A stretch of DNA of 48,502 nucleotides from Xenorhabdus kozodoii (GCF_002632875.1 NZ_NJCX01000026.1:1-48502), one strand, 5' to 3'. Counted from the stretch's first letter, positions 35,117-44,327 are shown. Numbers and translations are program-made. The notes: generated from the letters alone by a model not told the origin.

Positions 35117-36328
35117 TTACCTGCGCCAATCATGTATCGGCGCAGGCACTTTATTCATTTGAATGATTAAATAAACAGCTATTGCAATCAGTAAAAATAG
35201 AGAAAAACCCATCGCAGGTAAAAAATGTTGTGTCGAATCAGGCGCAATGGATACGGTGATTGCGGCGATTGGAAATGAAAAATTCATGGTGATCTGAAAT
35301 AAAGAAAACAGGCGTCCCTGTTGCATTTCCAATCCTTTTTGATAGATAGCCTTGGTAATTAAAATGTTAAAATAAATTATTGCCATGTTATAGAGCAAAT
35401 AGAAAAAGGCTTTTGCATAAAAAAGGGGTAGCTGAAAAAATAGAATGCCAAATATAAACATAGCAATAAATATTGAAACGGAATAACGTTGGATACGATG
35501 ATCAACCCTTGTTTTACTGAGTAATGTTGTGCAGAGAATCGGTATTAGGGCACTGAGTACATAAAACAGGGTGACTAGCCCATAACCTTTATTCCCCAAA
35601 CTTTCCATAACTACAACGGGGAGAGACACCATTAAAAACGCATTGGCAAAAATAGCGAAGATAACGGTAATGGCAAAGACCTTATAATAGTTTTGTTGAA
35701 ATACAGAGCGTAGCCCAACGGGTGACTGAGTTTTTTGCGCTGTTGTCCGTTTAATCTGCATTCTCATCATAAGATAGCAGAGATAAAAATAAGGCAGCAG
35801 AGAAAATAATTTGATCGTCACAATGGTCTCTATGCCTTGAGTCATTCCCAGTAAAGCACCAAATCCAGGGCCGAGAGCTGAAATAAGCGAAGTCGCAATA
35901 ACAATGTAGAGAGAGACATTCACATGCTTACCACCTTGTTGCTCTGTCCAATCATTAAGCTCATGCCAGGCAACCCGTGACCATGGGATCTCATAGGCAA
36001 AAAGAAACTCTAATAATGAAATAAATAAAAGTAGCATAATCGGCGAAAAGGTTATTTTGCTCAGTAACAATACCAATAGTGACAAGGTGCTAAATATTTC
36101 AAACAATAATATAACAATACGGAACTGCCAAATATCGGCTGAGTAATCGATTTTATAGCCCCATAACAATGCACCAATAGAGGTAAATAAAAAGATGATA
36201 CCCATGTTGCCATAATAGTATGTCATTGGCATATTTTCAGATAATAATATGTAGGGGTATCCAACAGCAAGAATACTTGATCCAACACCATTAATAAATA
36301 AAGAAATAAGAAACAGATATCTTATCAT
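35117..36328 (-). CDS. MFS transporter, probable export and self-resistance
   Basis: The 403-residue protein is strongly hydrophobic throughout, with roughly twelve membrane segments in two halves and a central polar loop (MQIKRTTAQKTQSPVGL). Segment 1 is YLFLISLFINGVGSSILAVGY. This matches the major facilitator superfamily, drug-export type. Its place in the operon, 4 bases after the ATP-grasp gene, suggests export of the cluster product and protection of the producer. Substrate and direction are inferred. Confidence 0.85.
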   Translation of the reverse strand: MIRYLFLISLFINGVGSSILAVGYPYILLSENMPMTYYYGNMGIIFLFTSIGALLWGYKIDYSADIWQFRIVILLFEIFSTLSLLVLLLSKITFSPIMLLLFISLLEFLFAYEIPWSRVAWHELNDWTEQQGGKHVNVSLYIVIATSLISALGPGFGALLGMTQGIETIVTIKLFSLLPYFYLCYLMMRMQIKRTTAQKTQSPVGLRSVFQQNYYKVFAITVIFAIFANAFLMVSLPVVVMESLGNKGYGLVTLFYVLSALIPILCTTLLSKTRVDHRIQRYSVSIFIAMFIFGILFFQLPLFYAKAFFYLLYNMAIIYFNILITKAIYQKGLEMQQGRLFSLFQITMNFSFPIAAITVSIAPDSTQHFLPAMGFSLFLLIAIAVYLIIQMNKVPAPIHDWRR

Positions 36329-36332
36329 TGTA

Positions 36333-37676
36333 TTAATCTTGTTTTATCGTTGTGTAATGAAATTTGGTATTGTAATTTTTTAAGTGTTTCAGACATTCAT
36401 GCTCATTTTTGGCAGAACAAATAATATAGCCCATTTTTTCAGTATAATGGTTATTGGAAAAATAATGGCCAGTTTTGGCATACTGTTCCCATTCAATCAC
36501 ATGCTCATCAATCATTTCTGCTATGGGCGTTATCGATTCTATTTCTCCAATCGGTGGGTTAAAAATGATCATGCCAATGCAATTGGAGGCAGAGGGCATT
36601 ATGGAAAAAGAAGTCTCTTTACCCATTGACGTGGGGGAAATTAATGCATCGATAAAAACATCAAAGGCATGCTTATTATAGGCTTGCGCATGAAGGTCGA
36701 GTAATCGGAGTCCTGGTGGACGTGATGCCGTTTCGCAAAGTATGAGATTATGGGTATTTTCTTCAATGAAAACTTCGGTATGAGTAAAACCGTATTCGAG
36801 GTTGAATGCCTGCAATACCTGTTGGTTAAATTCAAACAGCCTATGGCTATCTGGGGAGTCTGGTAACAGGGTATGCCACATAAAATGGCGAGGTTCAGTT
36901 TGAGCGGAAGAGAGTAATGAACAGGCATAAACACCAATGCCTTGGTAAATAACCTGATGTTGCAATACTGCCGCATCAATATGGAGTAACCTGCCCTGGA
37001 TCTTTTCTTCAACCAGATACGCTTCTGGTGTATCAAGTCCCTGTAATGCATAAAGCAAGGCCGTGCGGTCTGAATATTCTGTAACGCCCATAGAACCCCA
37101 AAATGAACGTGGCTTGACAATAAAACCGACTTGATTACCTTTGTGTTTGGCCGAATTTTCAACGGATTGAGTAAAAGCCGCGAAATGTTCAGGTGAGAGG
37201 AGCATTTCTGATGCCAGAGTAAATTTGGGGCACAAGAGTCCGTGCTCATTGGCTATCTTGCGCATGAGCCATTTATCCCTAAATGTTCGGGCTATCTCAA
37301 TCACATGGGGATCTTGGTTAATGTGGGAGGCAATCGTGGCCATCAATTCAACATGAAGCTCAGAAAAAACCATAAAATAGTCGATATGAATTGGAGCTGT
37401 GCTAATTGATAGAGTGTCTTTAACCTGTTTCAGCGCCTCGATTATTTTTTCACTGGCATGGTTAGCTAACGGATCATCAATCACTAAATATGCCAACGCC
37501 AAAGAGCAATCTGTTGAGTCCAGCCATTTTTTCTTGACCAACAAAATAATATTTAAATGATGCTGATAGCAAAGTTGAACAAAACGTTCACTGTCTCTAA
37601 TATCTGGCATACAGAAAATCGTTGGCTTTTTGCAATGGAAACTCGCCTGATGATTGATGTGAATTTCTGGAGACAT
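36333..37676 (-). CDS. ATP-grasp carboxylate-amine ligase
   Basis: The 447-residue protein has an N-terminal pre-ATP-grasp domain followed by the ATP-grasp fold. The ATP-binding strand VGFIVKPRSFWGSMGV, the hinge AYLVEEKIQGRLLHIDAAVL, and the metal-binding segment LILCETASRPPGLRLLDLH are visible. ATP-grasp ligases of this type join an amino acid carboxylate to an amine via an acyl-phosphate. In peptidyl nucleosides this would attach the amino acid side chain to the amino sugar; I think BlsI is comparable but cannot verify it. ATG 37676 lies 4 bases after the radical SAM stop with TAAGG upstream. Confidence 0.8.
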   Translation of the reverse strand: MSPEIHINHQASFHCKKPTIFCMPDIRDSERFVQLCYQHHLNIILLVKKKWLDSTDCSLALAYLVIDDPLANHASEKIIEALKQVKDTLSISTAPIHIDYFMVFSELHVELMATIASHINQDPHVIEIARTFRDKWLMRKIANEHGLLCPKFTLASEMLLSPEHFAAFTQSVENSAKHKGNQVGFIVKPRSFWGSMGVTEYSDRTALLYALQGLDTPEAYLVEEKIQGRLLHIDAAVLQHQVIYQGIGVYACSLLSSAQTEPRHFMWHTLLPDSPDSHRLFEFNQQVLQAFNLEYGFTHTEVFIEENTHNLILCETASRPPGLRLLDLHAQAYNKHAFDVFIDALISPTSMGKETSFSIMPSASNCIGMIIFNPPIGEIESITPIAEMIDEHVIEWEQYAKTGHYFSNNHYTEKMGYIICSAKNEHECLKHLKNYNTKFHYTTIKQD

Positions 37677-37680
37677 CGTT

Positions 37681-38709
37681 TTACCTTAATCGATTGGCAG
37701 GATCACAGCCTTTAATACAGTCACACGTGATGACGGGATACATTTTTTTACGGAACAACGAAAACTTATCGCCATGCCAAATATCGTGGAGTGAATTTTC
37801 CAGGACATTTCCCATCACATATTGTTGAGGATTTGGTCGATACATGGTGGTATCACAAGGGTAGATATTGCCTGTTACCGCATCAATGAAGAGTGTGGTC
37901 AGTGGAATGGCACAGGCTTTTTTGCTGGACGCGTTATAATGTCCCATTTCCGCCCGACAATAATCTTCTTCATTGCGGCCAAAAATTTCGTAATTGGCAT
38001 CCATAAATAAATGGCGTGAAATTTGTCTGCTTTCCAGTAAAGCATTTATTTTTTGCATAAATAACTTAATTTGGGCACGGTTCAAAAATAGCAAAGGGTA
38101 GTCTTTAATGGGAATAAGGTTAACACCATCAACCCGCAATGCAGCCATTTTTAGCAGGAACTGATCGATAGTATCGTAATTTAATGAACTGACAACATGG
38201 TTGACGACAATAATAGAGCCGGGTATTTCTTGCTTAATATACTCCATTGCATCATAGAGATTGTTTGTCAGCCAACGAATGCCACGTGACTCGCCATTTT
38301 TTTCAGGATCGACATGATCAATTGAAATATAAAATTTCTTGACGAGATGGCTCTTGTTTTGTACACGATTAAAAATCTTTTTGGATAGAGCCGTTCCATT
38401 GGTTGTGATAGAAATCGGGGTGTTTTTATTACAATCCAAAATCGCCAGAAAATCTTTTGATAAAAAAGCTTCTCCGCCATGAATATTGACTTCCTGCGGT
38501 GAGAGGGCTTCCAACTCTTGCCAAAGTTTAACCATGTCTATTTGTTTGTGTGCATCAACTTGGGCAGTTTGCCAGACATCGCAAAATTCGCAACGAGCAT
38601 TACAAATATTATTTATACGTATAAAGGCATAGTTAAGTTTAGGTGTGACAAAAAGTTTTTCCGCTTCCAGACCAAGAGGGTATTTTGCAATGGCAATTAT
38701 CTCTTCCAT
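37681..38709 (-). CDS. Radical SAM enzyme with C-terminal SPASM-like cluster region (BlsE-like)
   Basis: The protein has 342 residues from ATG 38709; GTG 38721 is an alternative four codons upstream. The signature CNARCEFC (Cys36, Cys40, Cys43) binds the SAM-cleaving 4Fe-4S cluster, followed by the GGEAFL-type motif in NIHGGEAFLSKD. The C-terminus has more cysteines (IYPCDTTMY, MGNVLENSLHDIW, TCDCIKGCD), a SPASM/twitch arrangement. BlsE, a radical SAM enzyme of this size, decarboxylates cytosylglucuronic acid in blasticidin S synthesis. It is the first gene of the operon. Sugar decarboxylation or deoxygenation is inferred from context. Confidence 0.75.
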   Translation of the reverse strand: MEEIIAIAKYPLGLEAEKLFVTPKLNYAFIRINNICNARCEFCDVWQTAQVDAHKQIDMVKLWQELEALSPQEVNIHGGEAFLSKDFLAILDCNKNTPISITTNGTALSKKIFNRVQNKSHLVKKFYISIDHVDPEKNGESRGIRWLTNNLYDAMEYIKQEIPGSIIVVNHVVSSLNYDTIDQFLLKMAALRVDGVNLIPIKDYPLLFLNRAQIKLFMQKINALLESRQISRHLFMDANYEIFGRNEEDYCRAEMGHYNASSKKACAIPLTTLFIDAVTGNIYPCDTTMYRPNPQQYVMGNVLENSLHDIWHGDKFSLFRKKMYPVITCDCIKGCDPANRLR

Positions 38710-38991
38710 ATTTTTTTCCACAAGTTTATAAATCCCAAAAGTGATGATTTTTCTATTGATAAAAATAAATATAATGAGTTGTTGTTTTTATAGATTTGTG
38801 ACTTTACAGGAGTTATGTATGGAATCAATATCAAAAATAACTGTTTATGATATTAATATTTGTAAATGTCTTTTTTGGCTGAAAATTAATGGGTGATTTT
38901 TATGTTATTTATTCTATGGTGTTTTTTTAATGGTGTTTATTAAATGATTAGGAAGGAATAATAGGGGCAGGATTGATCTGCCCCTGAAGGA
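38710..38991. other. AT-rich promoter region of the nucleoside cluster
   Basis: No gene is seen in these 282 bases. They contain the presumed minus-strand promoter of the cluster and the yccS terminator hairpin (38963-38985). A TATATT-like -10 candidate on the minus strand lies near 38769-38774, but AT richness makes this uncertain. No regulatory gene accompanies the cluster. Confidence 0.5.
38963..38985 (-). terminator. Intrinsic terminator of yccS
   Basis: A perfect 8-bp stem (AGGGGCAG / CTGCCCCT) with a GATTGAT loop lies 7 bases after the yccS stop. On the minus strand it is followed by TATTATT. Confidence 0.8.
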
Positions 38992-41163
38992 TTATTTATC
39001 AGTGCGGGCTTGCTCGCTAATTTCTTTTTTTAACCAAACAATTTCCGGTAATAGCTCAATGAGCAATCCTATTTGCTGTAGTATAAGCTGAGTTTTACTG
39101 TTACTTTCTGAAGGTGACAGATTGATTGTTTCTAACAATTTATTCACTGCAACGTGTAAGGTATCGTCATTCTTCTGGCCTTGTTTTAATGTCGATTCAA
39201 CATAACAGATTGTATGATTAAGGGTGTCTAAGATGGCGGGATCATTCAGTTTGTCGCGATGGGCTCCTAATGCGGAAATGTAGCTCAGCATGGTGTGATT
39301 CAGGCACAGTAAGCGGAAAGCGACTTCCTGAGAAATACGGTAGTTCCTTGGCTCCGATGCCATGTTTGAGATCACTGATGCCAGTTCAGCATCACCATTG
39401 TGGGCGTCACGACGGGCAATCCGATAATTCAGGCTGTTGCTCTTACCTTGGTGATATTGGGTTAAAATCGCACTAAGATAGCGGCTATTGGCTTCCATTG
39501 TGCGGGCAATCACTTGGGGCAATTGGCGAAAATTCCAATCTGGCCAGATGAAACTGACGGCCAGTAAAGCAATGCCACATCCAATGAATGTATCGATAAT
39601 TCTCGGCAATGCCACTTCAAACCCTTCACCTAATAAATTGAAACTCAGTAATACCAGCAGGGTGATAAAGAGCGTTGCATGTGCATATTGGCTATTGCGA
39701 AAGACAAAAAACAGGACGCCAGAAATCACAATCAATACTAATTGGCCTTCAATGGAAGGGACAAAATAGAGAATGGGCAGGCCAATTAAAATCCCTGCCA
39801 GTGTGCCGGTAACACGTAAGGCAAGACGGCGGCGAGTGGCGCTATAGTTCGGTTGGCAGACAAATAAACTGGTTAACAAAATCCAATATCCGCGCTGTAA
39901 ATCAAAGAGCTGGATAATGGCATAACCAACACACAGTAAAATGGACATCCGAATAGCGTGGCGGAATAGGGCAGATTTGGGGGTCAGGTGACTTTTGAGT
40001 CTAAACCCGATATCACGCCAGCCCGTTAGGGTTTCTTCGGATAGCTGTGTTTCTTCCTGTCTCTCTTTTGGCGAGGTATCCTGGGAAAGAAGAGAGTGAT
40101 CCGAGCCAAGCCCGGCTAATTGGGCATCGATGGCACGTAAGTTTTTCAACAAATGATCAAATGCCATGATCTTATCATCGGTGACTTTTTGGTTTTTTAA
40201 GCGCCCAATAGAGTGTTCAAGGTAGTTAAAGGCACTTTCGAACCGTGGGTTATGTTGATATTGCTTATGCAGAATAATCGATTGTGCAACCTGCTCACAT
40301 GCCCGCGCTTGCATGGAAAGCAATCGCTGAATGCGGAACATAATATCGCTATGGCGGAGCACTTCCCGTAGTTTTTGATATTGGACATGGGATGAACTTG
40401 CGCGTTCATGGATATCTTGGGCGACAAAATAGTAATGCAACGTATGGCGAGTCCCTCGCTGCCCTCGGTCTCCCCTTAACCGACTTAACAAAGAACTTTT
40501 GGCCTGATTGAGCGTTGCAACTAATGCACTGTTCGCCATGGCAACATCAACGACAGCTTGTTGATATTCATCAGCTTCACAATCGGGATCAAACAGGCTT
40601 GTTTTCGCATCGAGATATACTGAAAGTTGCTGGTAACAGCGGGCTAAATTTTCTTGCAAGGGGCGGATAGGAAACAATAAATAACCCGTTAATGTCAGTA
40701 AATTATACCAGATTGCCCCAGTGAGCAGTAATAAAGGCTGTTGATACCAGATAGGAAATATTGACGAACCGAGCATGGTATAAATGGCAATGAGCAAAGC
40801 ACCAAAAGCGATAGTGGCGTAACGTTGCCCTAATGCCCCAAGTAAAATAAAGCCGCAAGTGGATATCGCCAATCCAAACATAAAAAGCCATGGATACGGA
40901 AATAGCAACGTTATCGATGCGGATGCGATAAAAAAAGATATCAGAGTAATAGTGATATTGCGTAATCGCCCCATCAAACGGTCATCCAAATCGGTTAATG
41001 CCGCCGCAACAACACCCAACAACAATGGAATAGTTATTTTGATTTCGTCCCCTAATAACCAGGGAATGAAGGTGACTCCTGTCAGTGCAATGAATATACG
41101 GATATAATAGAGGGTGTGACTGTGATAGAGAAAATGGCGGGAGTTGGATAAAACCGTTAGCAC
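38992..41163 (-). CDS. yccS: YccS/FUSC-family inner membrane protein
   Basis: The 723-residue protein matches E. coli YccS. It has an N-terminal block of about six membrane helices, a cytoplasmic region (about 150-390), and a second membrane block containing the fusaric-acid-resistance (FUSC) type repeat (GYWILLTSLFVCQPNYSATR). The family is linked to efflux of aromatic acids; the function of YccS itself is not settled. The start is GTG 41163, with AGGGG 6-7 bases upstream. It is divergent from helD. In E. coli yccF lies between the two; it is absent here. Confidence 0.94.
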   Translation of the reverse strand: MLTVLSNSRHFLYHSHTLYYIRIFIALTGVTFIPWLLGDEIKITIPLLLGVVAAALTDLDDRLMGRLRNITITLISFFIASASITLLFPYPWLFMFGLAISTCGFILLGALGQRYATIAFGALLIAIYTMLGSSIFPIWYQQPLLLLTGAIWYNLLTLTGYLLFPIRPLQENLARCYQQLSVYLDAKTSLFDPDCEADEYQQAVVDVAMANSALVATLNQAKSSLLSRLRGDRGQRGTRHTLHYYFVAQDIHERASSSHVQYQKLREVLRHSDIMFRIQRLLSMQARACEQVAQSIILHKQYQHNPRFESAFNYLEHSIGRLKNQKVTDDKIMAFDHLLKNLRAIDAQLAGLGSDHSLLSQDTSPKERQEETQLSEETLTGWRDIGFRLKSHLTPKSALFRHAIRMSILLCVGYAIIQLFDLQRGYWILLTSLFVCQPNYSATRRRLALRVTGTLAGILIGLPILYFVPSIEGQLVLIVISGVLFFVFRNSQYAHATLFITLLVLLSFNLLGEGFEVALPRIIDTFIGCGIALLAVSFIWPDWNFRQLPQVIARTMEANSRYLSAILTQYHQGKSNSLNYRIARRDAHNGDAELASVISNMASEPRNYRISQEVAFRLLCLNHTMLSYISALGAHRDKLNDPAILDTLNHTICYVESTLKQGQKNDDTLHVAVNKLLETINLSPSESNSKTQLILQQIGLLIELLPEIVWLKKEISEQARTDK

Positions 41164-41229
41164 AAAATACCCCTAACAACATTTACGTGATGAAATCGTT
41201 CAACAATTTTCAGGTACGGTGCCACGACA

Positions 41230-43284
41230 ATGGAACTAAAATCAACACAAATCGGCCAACGCCTCGCTCAACATCCCTATAATCGGGTACGTTTACTGAA
41301 TGCTGGCATTGAAGTGAGTGGCGACAGGCACCAGTACCTTATCCCATTTAATCAATTAATTGATATTCAGTGTAGGCGAGGAATTGTTTGGGGGGAACTG
41401 GAATTTGAATTACCAGAAAGAAAAGTGGTTCGTCTGCATGGCACTGATTGGCAACAAACCCAACGTTTTTACCATTATTTATTAAAAGAATGGCAAAAAT
41501 GGAGCCTCGATATGGGGGATGTCAGCGCTGATGTTTTGGCAGCGCAAGTCAATAAAATAACTCAGATAAAACGACAAAATCGCTGGCTTAAAGCAACAGA
41601 TCTCGCGGCGGTGCAACAACAAATCCGGGATACCTTTCAGGCTTTACCTTTGCCATTACAACGCATTGGGCAATTTGAAAATTGCCGGGACAATTATCAG
41701 ATTTGTCTGGATTGGTTAGATCATGGTGAAAAAGCAATCCAAACCCTGAACCAGCAATGGGTTGAGCACATGTTGGGGCAATATGGACAATTTTTCCAGA
41801 CAATAGAAATATCACCCCTTAATCATGCCCAGTGTCGGGTCGTGATTAATGGTGAACAGAATATTCTGTTATTGGCGGGTGCAGGTAGCGGAAAAACGTC
41901 TGTTTTGGTTGCGCGCGCCGGATGGCTATTGTTACGGCAACAAGCCCTTCCTGAACAAATTTTGCTGTTGGCTTTGGGTCGTCAGGCTGCCGATGAAATG
42001 AATGAACGCATTCAGGCACGGCTGGGAACACAAGAGATAAAAGCCAACACATTTCAGACCTTGGCATTGCATATTATTCAGCAAGGTAGCAACAAATTCC
42101 CGAAAATTAGCGAACTGGAAACGGATACCCAAAAGCGCCGGGCTTTTCTTATCCAGGAATGGCAGAAGCAGTGCGAAGCAAAGAAAGCGCAGGCTAAAGG
42201 TTGGCGGGAATGGTTGAATGAAGAATTGGATTGGCAATTACCGGAAGGTGAATATTGGCATGATAATGCATTGACGACTCGCTTATCGGTTCGCCTGGAA
42301 CGTTGGCTGGCGTTAATACGTATGCATGGCGGCAGTCAGAAAGAGTGGGTTGAACAATCTCCCGCCGCTTATATTGATGCATTCCAGAAACGCCTACGGC
42401 TTATGTCTCCGTTGCTGAAAGCCTGGAAATCGGCATTAAAATCTGAAGGTGCAACCGATTTTTCTGGCTTGATCCATCAGGCAGTGAATATCTTACAAAA
42501 AGGGAGATTTATCAGCCCATGGAAACACATCCTGGTGGATGAATTTCAAGATATTTCTCCCTTGAAGCTCAAATTATTGACGGCATTGAAGGCACAAAAT
42601 CAACAAAGTCACCTATTTGCCGTAGGAGATGATTGTCAGGCAATTTATCGCTTTAAGGATCCTGAATTAACGTTAGCGGCGGTATTTGCAGGCTATTTTG
42701 GCAAAGGGACTGAATGTACACTGGATACAACCTATCGTTTCAATGAACGTATCGAGGAAATTGCCAGCCAATTTATACAACAAAATCCTTACCAGCCTAA
42801 AAAAACGCTGAATAGTCTGGCGAAAGGCAATAAGAAATCGGTTGTGATTTTACCGGAAGAGCAGTTGGAAGCACTGCTTAATAAAATGAGTGGTTATGTG
42901 ACCCAGCAAGAAACCCTCTTATTATTGGCGCGCTATGACTATCTCAAACCAGAATTATTGAAAAAAGCGCCGACGCGCTGGCCAAATTTGAAGATTGAAT
43001 TTATGGCGATCCACGCGTCCAAGGGGCAGCAGGCGGATTACGTCATTATCTTAGGATTACGGCAGGGCCAAGATGGTTTTCCGGCACCAGAAAGGGAAAC
43101 GGTGATGGAACAGGTTTTATTGCCACCACCGGAGAATTTCCCCGATGCGCAAGAGCGTCGCCTTTTATACCTCGCCCTGACGCGCGCAAAAAAGCAGGTT
43201 TGGCTCATGCAGGAACCGGAAAACCCATCGATTTTCATTCATCAGTTAGCGCAATTGGGCGTACCGATCCAGCGTAAGCCTTGA
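41230..43284 (+). CDS. helD: DNA helicase IV
   Basis: The 684-residue protein has the same length as E. coli HelD. It is a UvrD/Rep-type superfamily 1 helicase moving 3' to 5'. Visible motifs are Walker A LLAGAGSGKTS, motif II HILVDEFQDISPLK, motif III VGDDCQAIYRFKDPE, motif V FMAIHASKGQQADYVIILG and motif VI RRLLYLALTRAKKQV. The N-terminal domain of about 200 residues is typical of HelD. It ends 12 bases from the convergent mgsA stop. Confidence 0.97.
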   Translation: MELKSTQIGQRLAQHPYNRVRLLNAGIEVSGDRHQYLIPFNQLIDIQCRRGIVWGELEFELPERKVVRLHGTDWQQTQRFYHYLLKEWQKWSLDMGDVSADVLAAQVNKITQIKRQNRWLKATDLAAVQQQIRDTFQALPLPLQRIGQFENCRDNYQICLDWLDHGEKAIQTLNQQWVEHMLGQYGQFFQTIEISPLNHAQCRVVINGEQNILLLAGAGSGKTSVLVARAGWLLLRQQALPEQILLLALGRQAADEMNERIQARLGTQEIKANTFQTLALHIIQQGSNKFPKISELETDTQKRRAFLIQEWQKQCEAKKAQAKGWREWLNEELDWQLPEGEYWHDNALTTRLSVRLERWLALIRMHGGSQKEWVEQSPAAYIDAFQKRLRLMSPLLKAWKSALKSEGATDFSGLIHQAVNILQKGRFISPWKHILVDEFQDISPLKLKLLTALKAQNQQSHLFAVGDDCQAIYRFKDPELTLAAVFAGYFGKGTECTLDTTYRFNERIEEIASQFIQQNPYQPKKTLNSLAKGNKKSVVILPEEQLEALLNKMSGYVTQQETLLLLARYDYLKPELLKKAPTRWPNLKIEFMAIHASKGQQADYVIILGLRQGQDGFPAPERETVMEQVLLPPPENFPDAQERRLLYLALTRAKKQVWLMQEPENPSIFIHQLAQLGVPIQRKP

Positions 43285-43296
43285 TGGTCGTTAAAA

Positions 43297-43755
43297 TCAC
43301 TTTAATCTTTCATTGAGATAGCGCTGATAATCTGGCACGCAAATATCAACATTTTTAGAAAAAAGCGTTGAGTTGATAAGAAAATCGGCCGTTGAGCGGT
43401 TTGTTGCAACAGGAATATTCCAAACCGTAGCCACGCGTAGCAGAGCCTTAACATCGGGATCATGGGGAACGGCATTTAATGGGTCCCAAAAGAAGATTAA
43501 GACATCGATTTTCCCTTCGGAAATCAGCGCACCAATTTGTTGATCACCGCCCATTGGCCCACTTAACATGCTCGTTACAGACAACCCCGTTTTTTGCTGG
43601 ATTAGATGCCCCGTCGTGCCTGTGGCATATAAAGTATGTTGTGCTAACAAAGCGTTGTGAGTGTTAACCCAGGCCAGCAGGGCGTTTTTACAATGATCGT
43701 GTGCGACAAGCGCGATCTTTTTTGATTCAGGCAAGGTGCGAACCGTTGATTCCAT
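43297..43755 (-). CDS. mgsA: Methylglyoxal synthase
   Basis: The 152-residue homohexameric enzyme converts dihydroxyacetone phosphate to methylglyoxal, bypassing lower glycolysis. Key segments are [16 protein letters not shown], the phosphate and catalytic region [14 protein letters not shown] (catalytic Asp in GGDQ), [20 protein letters not shown] and [12 protein letters not shown]. The length is that of E. coli MgsA. Confidence 0.98.
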   Translation of the reverse strand: MESTVRTLPESKKIALVAHDHCKNALLAWVNTHNALLAQHTLYATGTTGHLIQQKTGLSVTSMLSGPMGGDQQIGALISEGKIDVLIFFWDPLNAVPHDPDVKALLRVATVWNIPVATNRSTADFLINSTLFSKNVDICVPDYQRYLNERLK

Positions 43756-43845
43756 AGGGATACCTTTATGCGGGTAAATTATTTATCATAAACAGGGTAG
43801 CAGATAAACCAAATGAAAAAGCGGTGGAAAATAGGGGGAGCAAAA

Positions 43846-44259
43846 ATGAGTGATCAATACATCGCGGATATACTGGGAAAGGTAAAAACTATAGCGTTAG
43901 TCGGTGCGAGTGAGAAAACAGATCGCCCAAGCTACAAGGTCATGAAATATTTACTCAATCAGGGGTATCGCGTTATTCCTGTCAGCCCTAAACTGGCAGG
44001 ACAAACTTTATTGAACCAGCCCGTTGTAGGCCAATTATCTGATATTAAACAACCCGTCGATATGGTTGATGTATTTCGCAATGCGGACGCTGTTTACGGT
44101 GTTGCGGAAGAGGCTATCGTCATTGGTGCCAAAGTCCTTTGGCTGCAACAAGGCATTATTAATGAAGATGCAAAATTATTGGCAGAAAATAAAGGGTTAG
44201 AGGTTGTGATGGATCGTTGCCCAAAAATTGAAATCCCGCGATTGGGAATGGAAAAGTAA
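43846..44259 (+). CDS. yccU: CoA-binding protein YccU
   Basis: The 137-residue protein has the E. coli YccU length and is a Rossmann-fold CoA-binding domain protein (VGASEKTDRPSYKVMKYLLNQG, quoted in part; VDMVDVFRNADAVYGV; GAKVLWLQQGIIN). Its cellular role is not known. ATG 43846 with GGGGGAG upstream is chosen; an 11-codon upstream extension is unlikely. It is divergent from mgsA; yccT, which lies between them in E. coli, is missing. Confidence 0.94.
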   Translation: MSDQYIADILGKVKTIALVGASEKTDRPSYKVMKYLLNQGYRVIPVSPKLAGQTLLNQPVVGQLSDIKQPVDMVDVFRNADAVYGVAEEAIVIGAKVLWLQQGIINEDAKLLAENKGLEVVMDRCPKIEIPRLGMEK

Positions 44260-44327
44260 AGAAGGCGGCGATGGATTTATTCTTCACCACCTTACTGTTA
44301 TGATTTAGATAACGGTAATGAAAACAT

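Noticed and set aside
28567-38709. Reading the cluster as an LPS/O-antigen or capsule locus
   Set aside because: DegT aminotransferases and glycosyltransferases occur there too, but there is no flippase, polymerase or nucleotide-sugar dehydratase, and a CMP-hydrolase-like protein, ATP-grasp ligase and radical SAM enzyme do not fit.
37681-38709. Radical SAM/SPASM protein as a RiPP maturase
   Set aside because: I looked for a short precursor-peptide gene near it, in the AT-rich gaps at 38710-38991 and 35083-35116, and saw none; the DegT and hydrolase context favours sugar chemistry.
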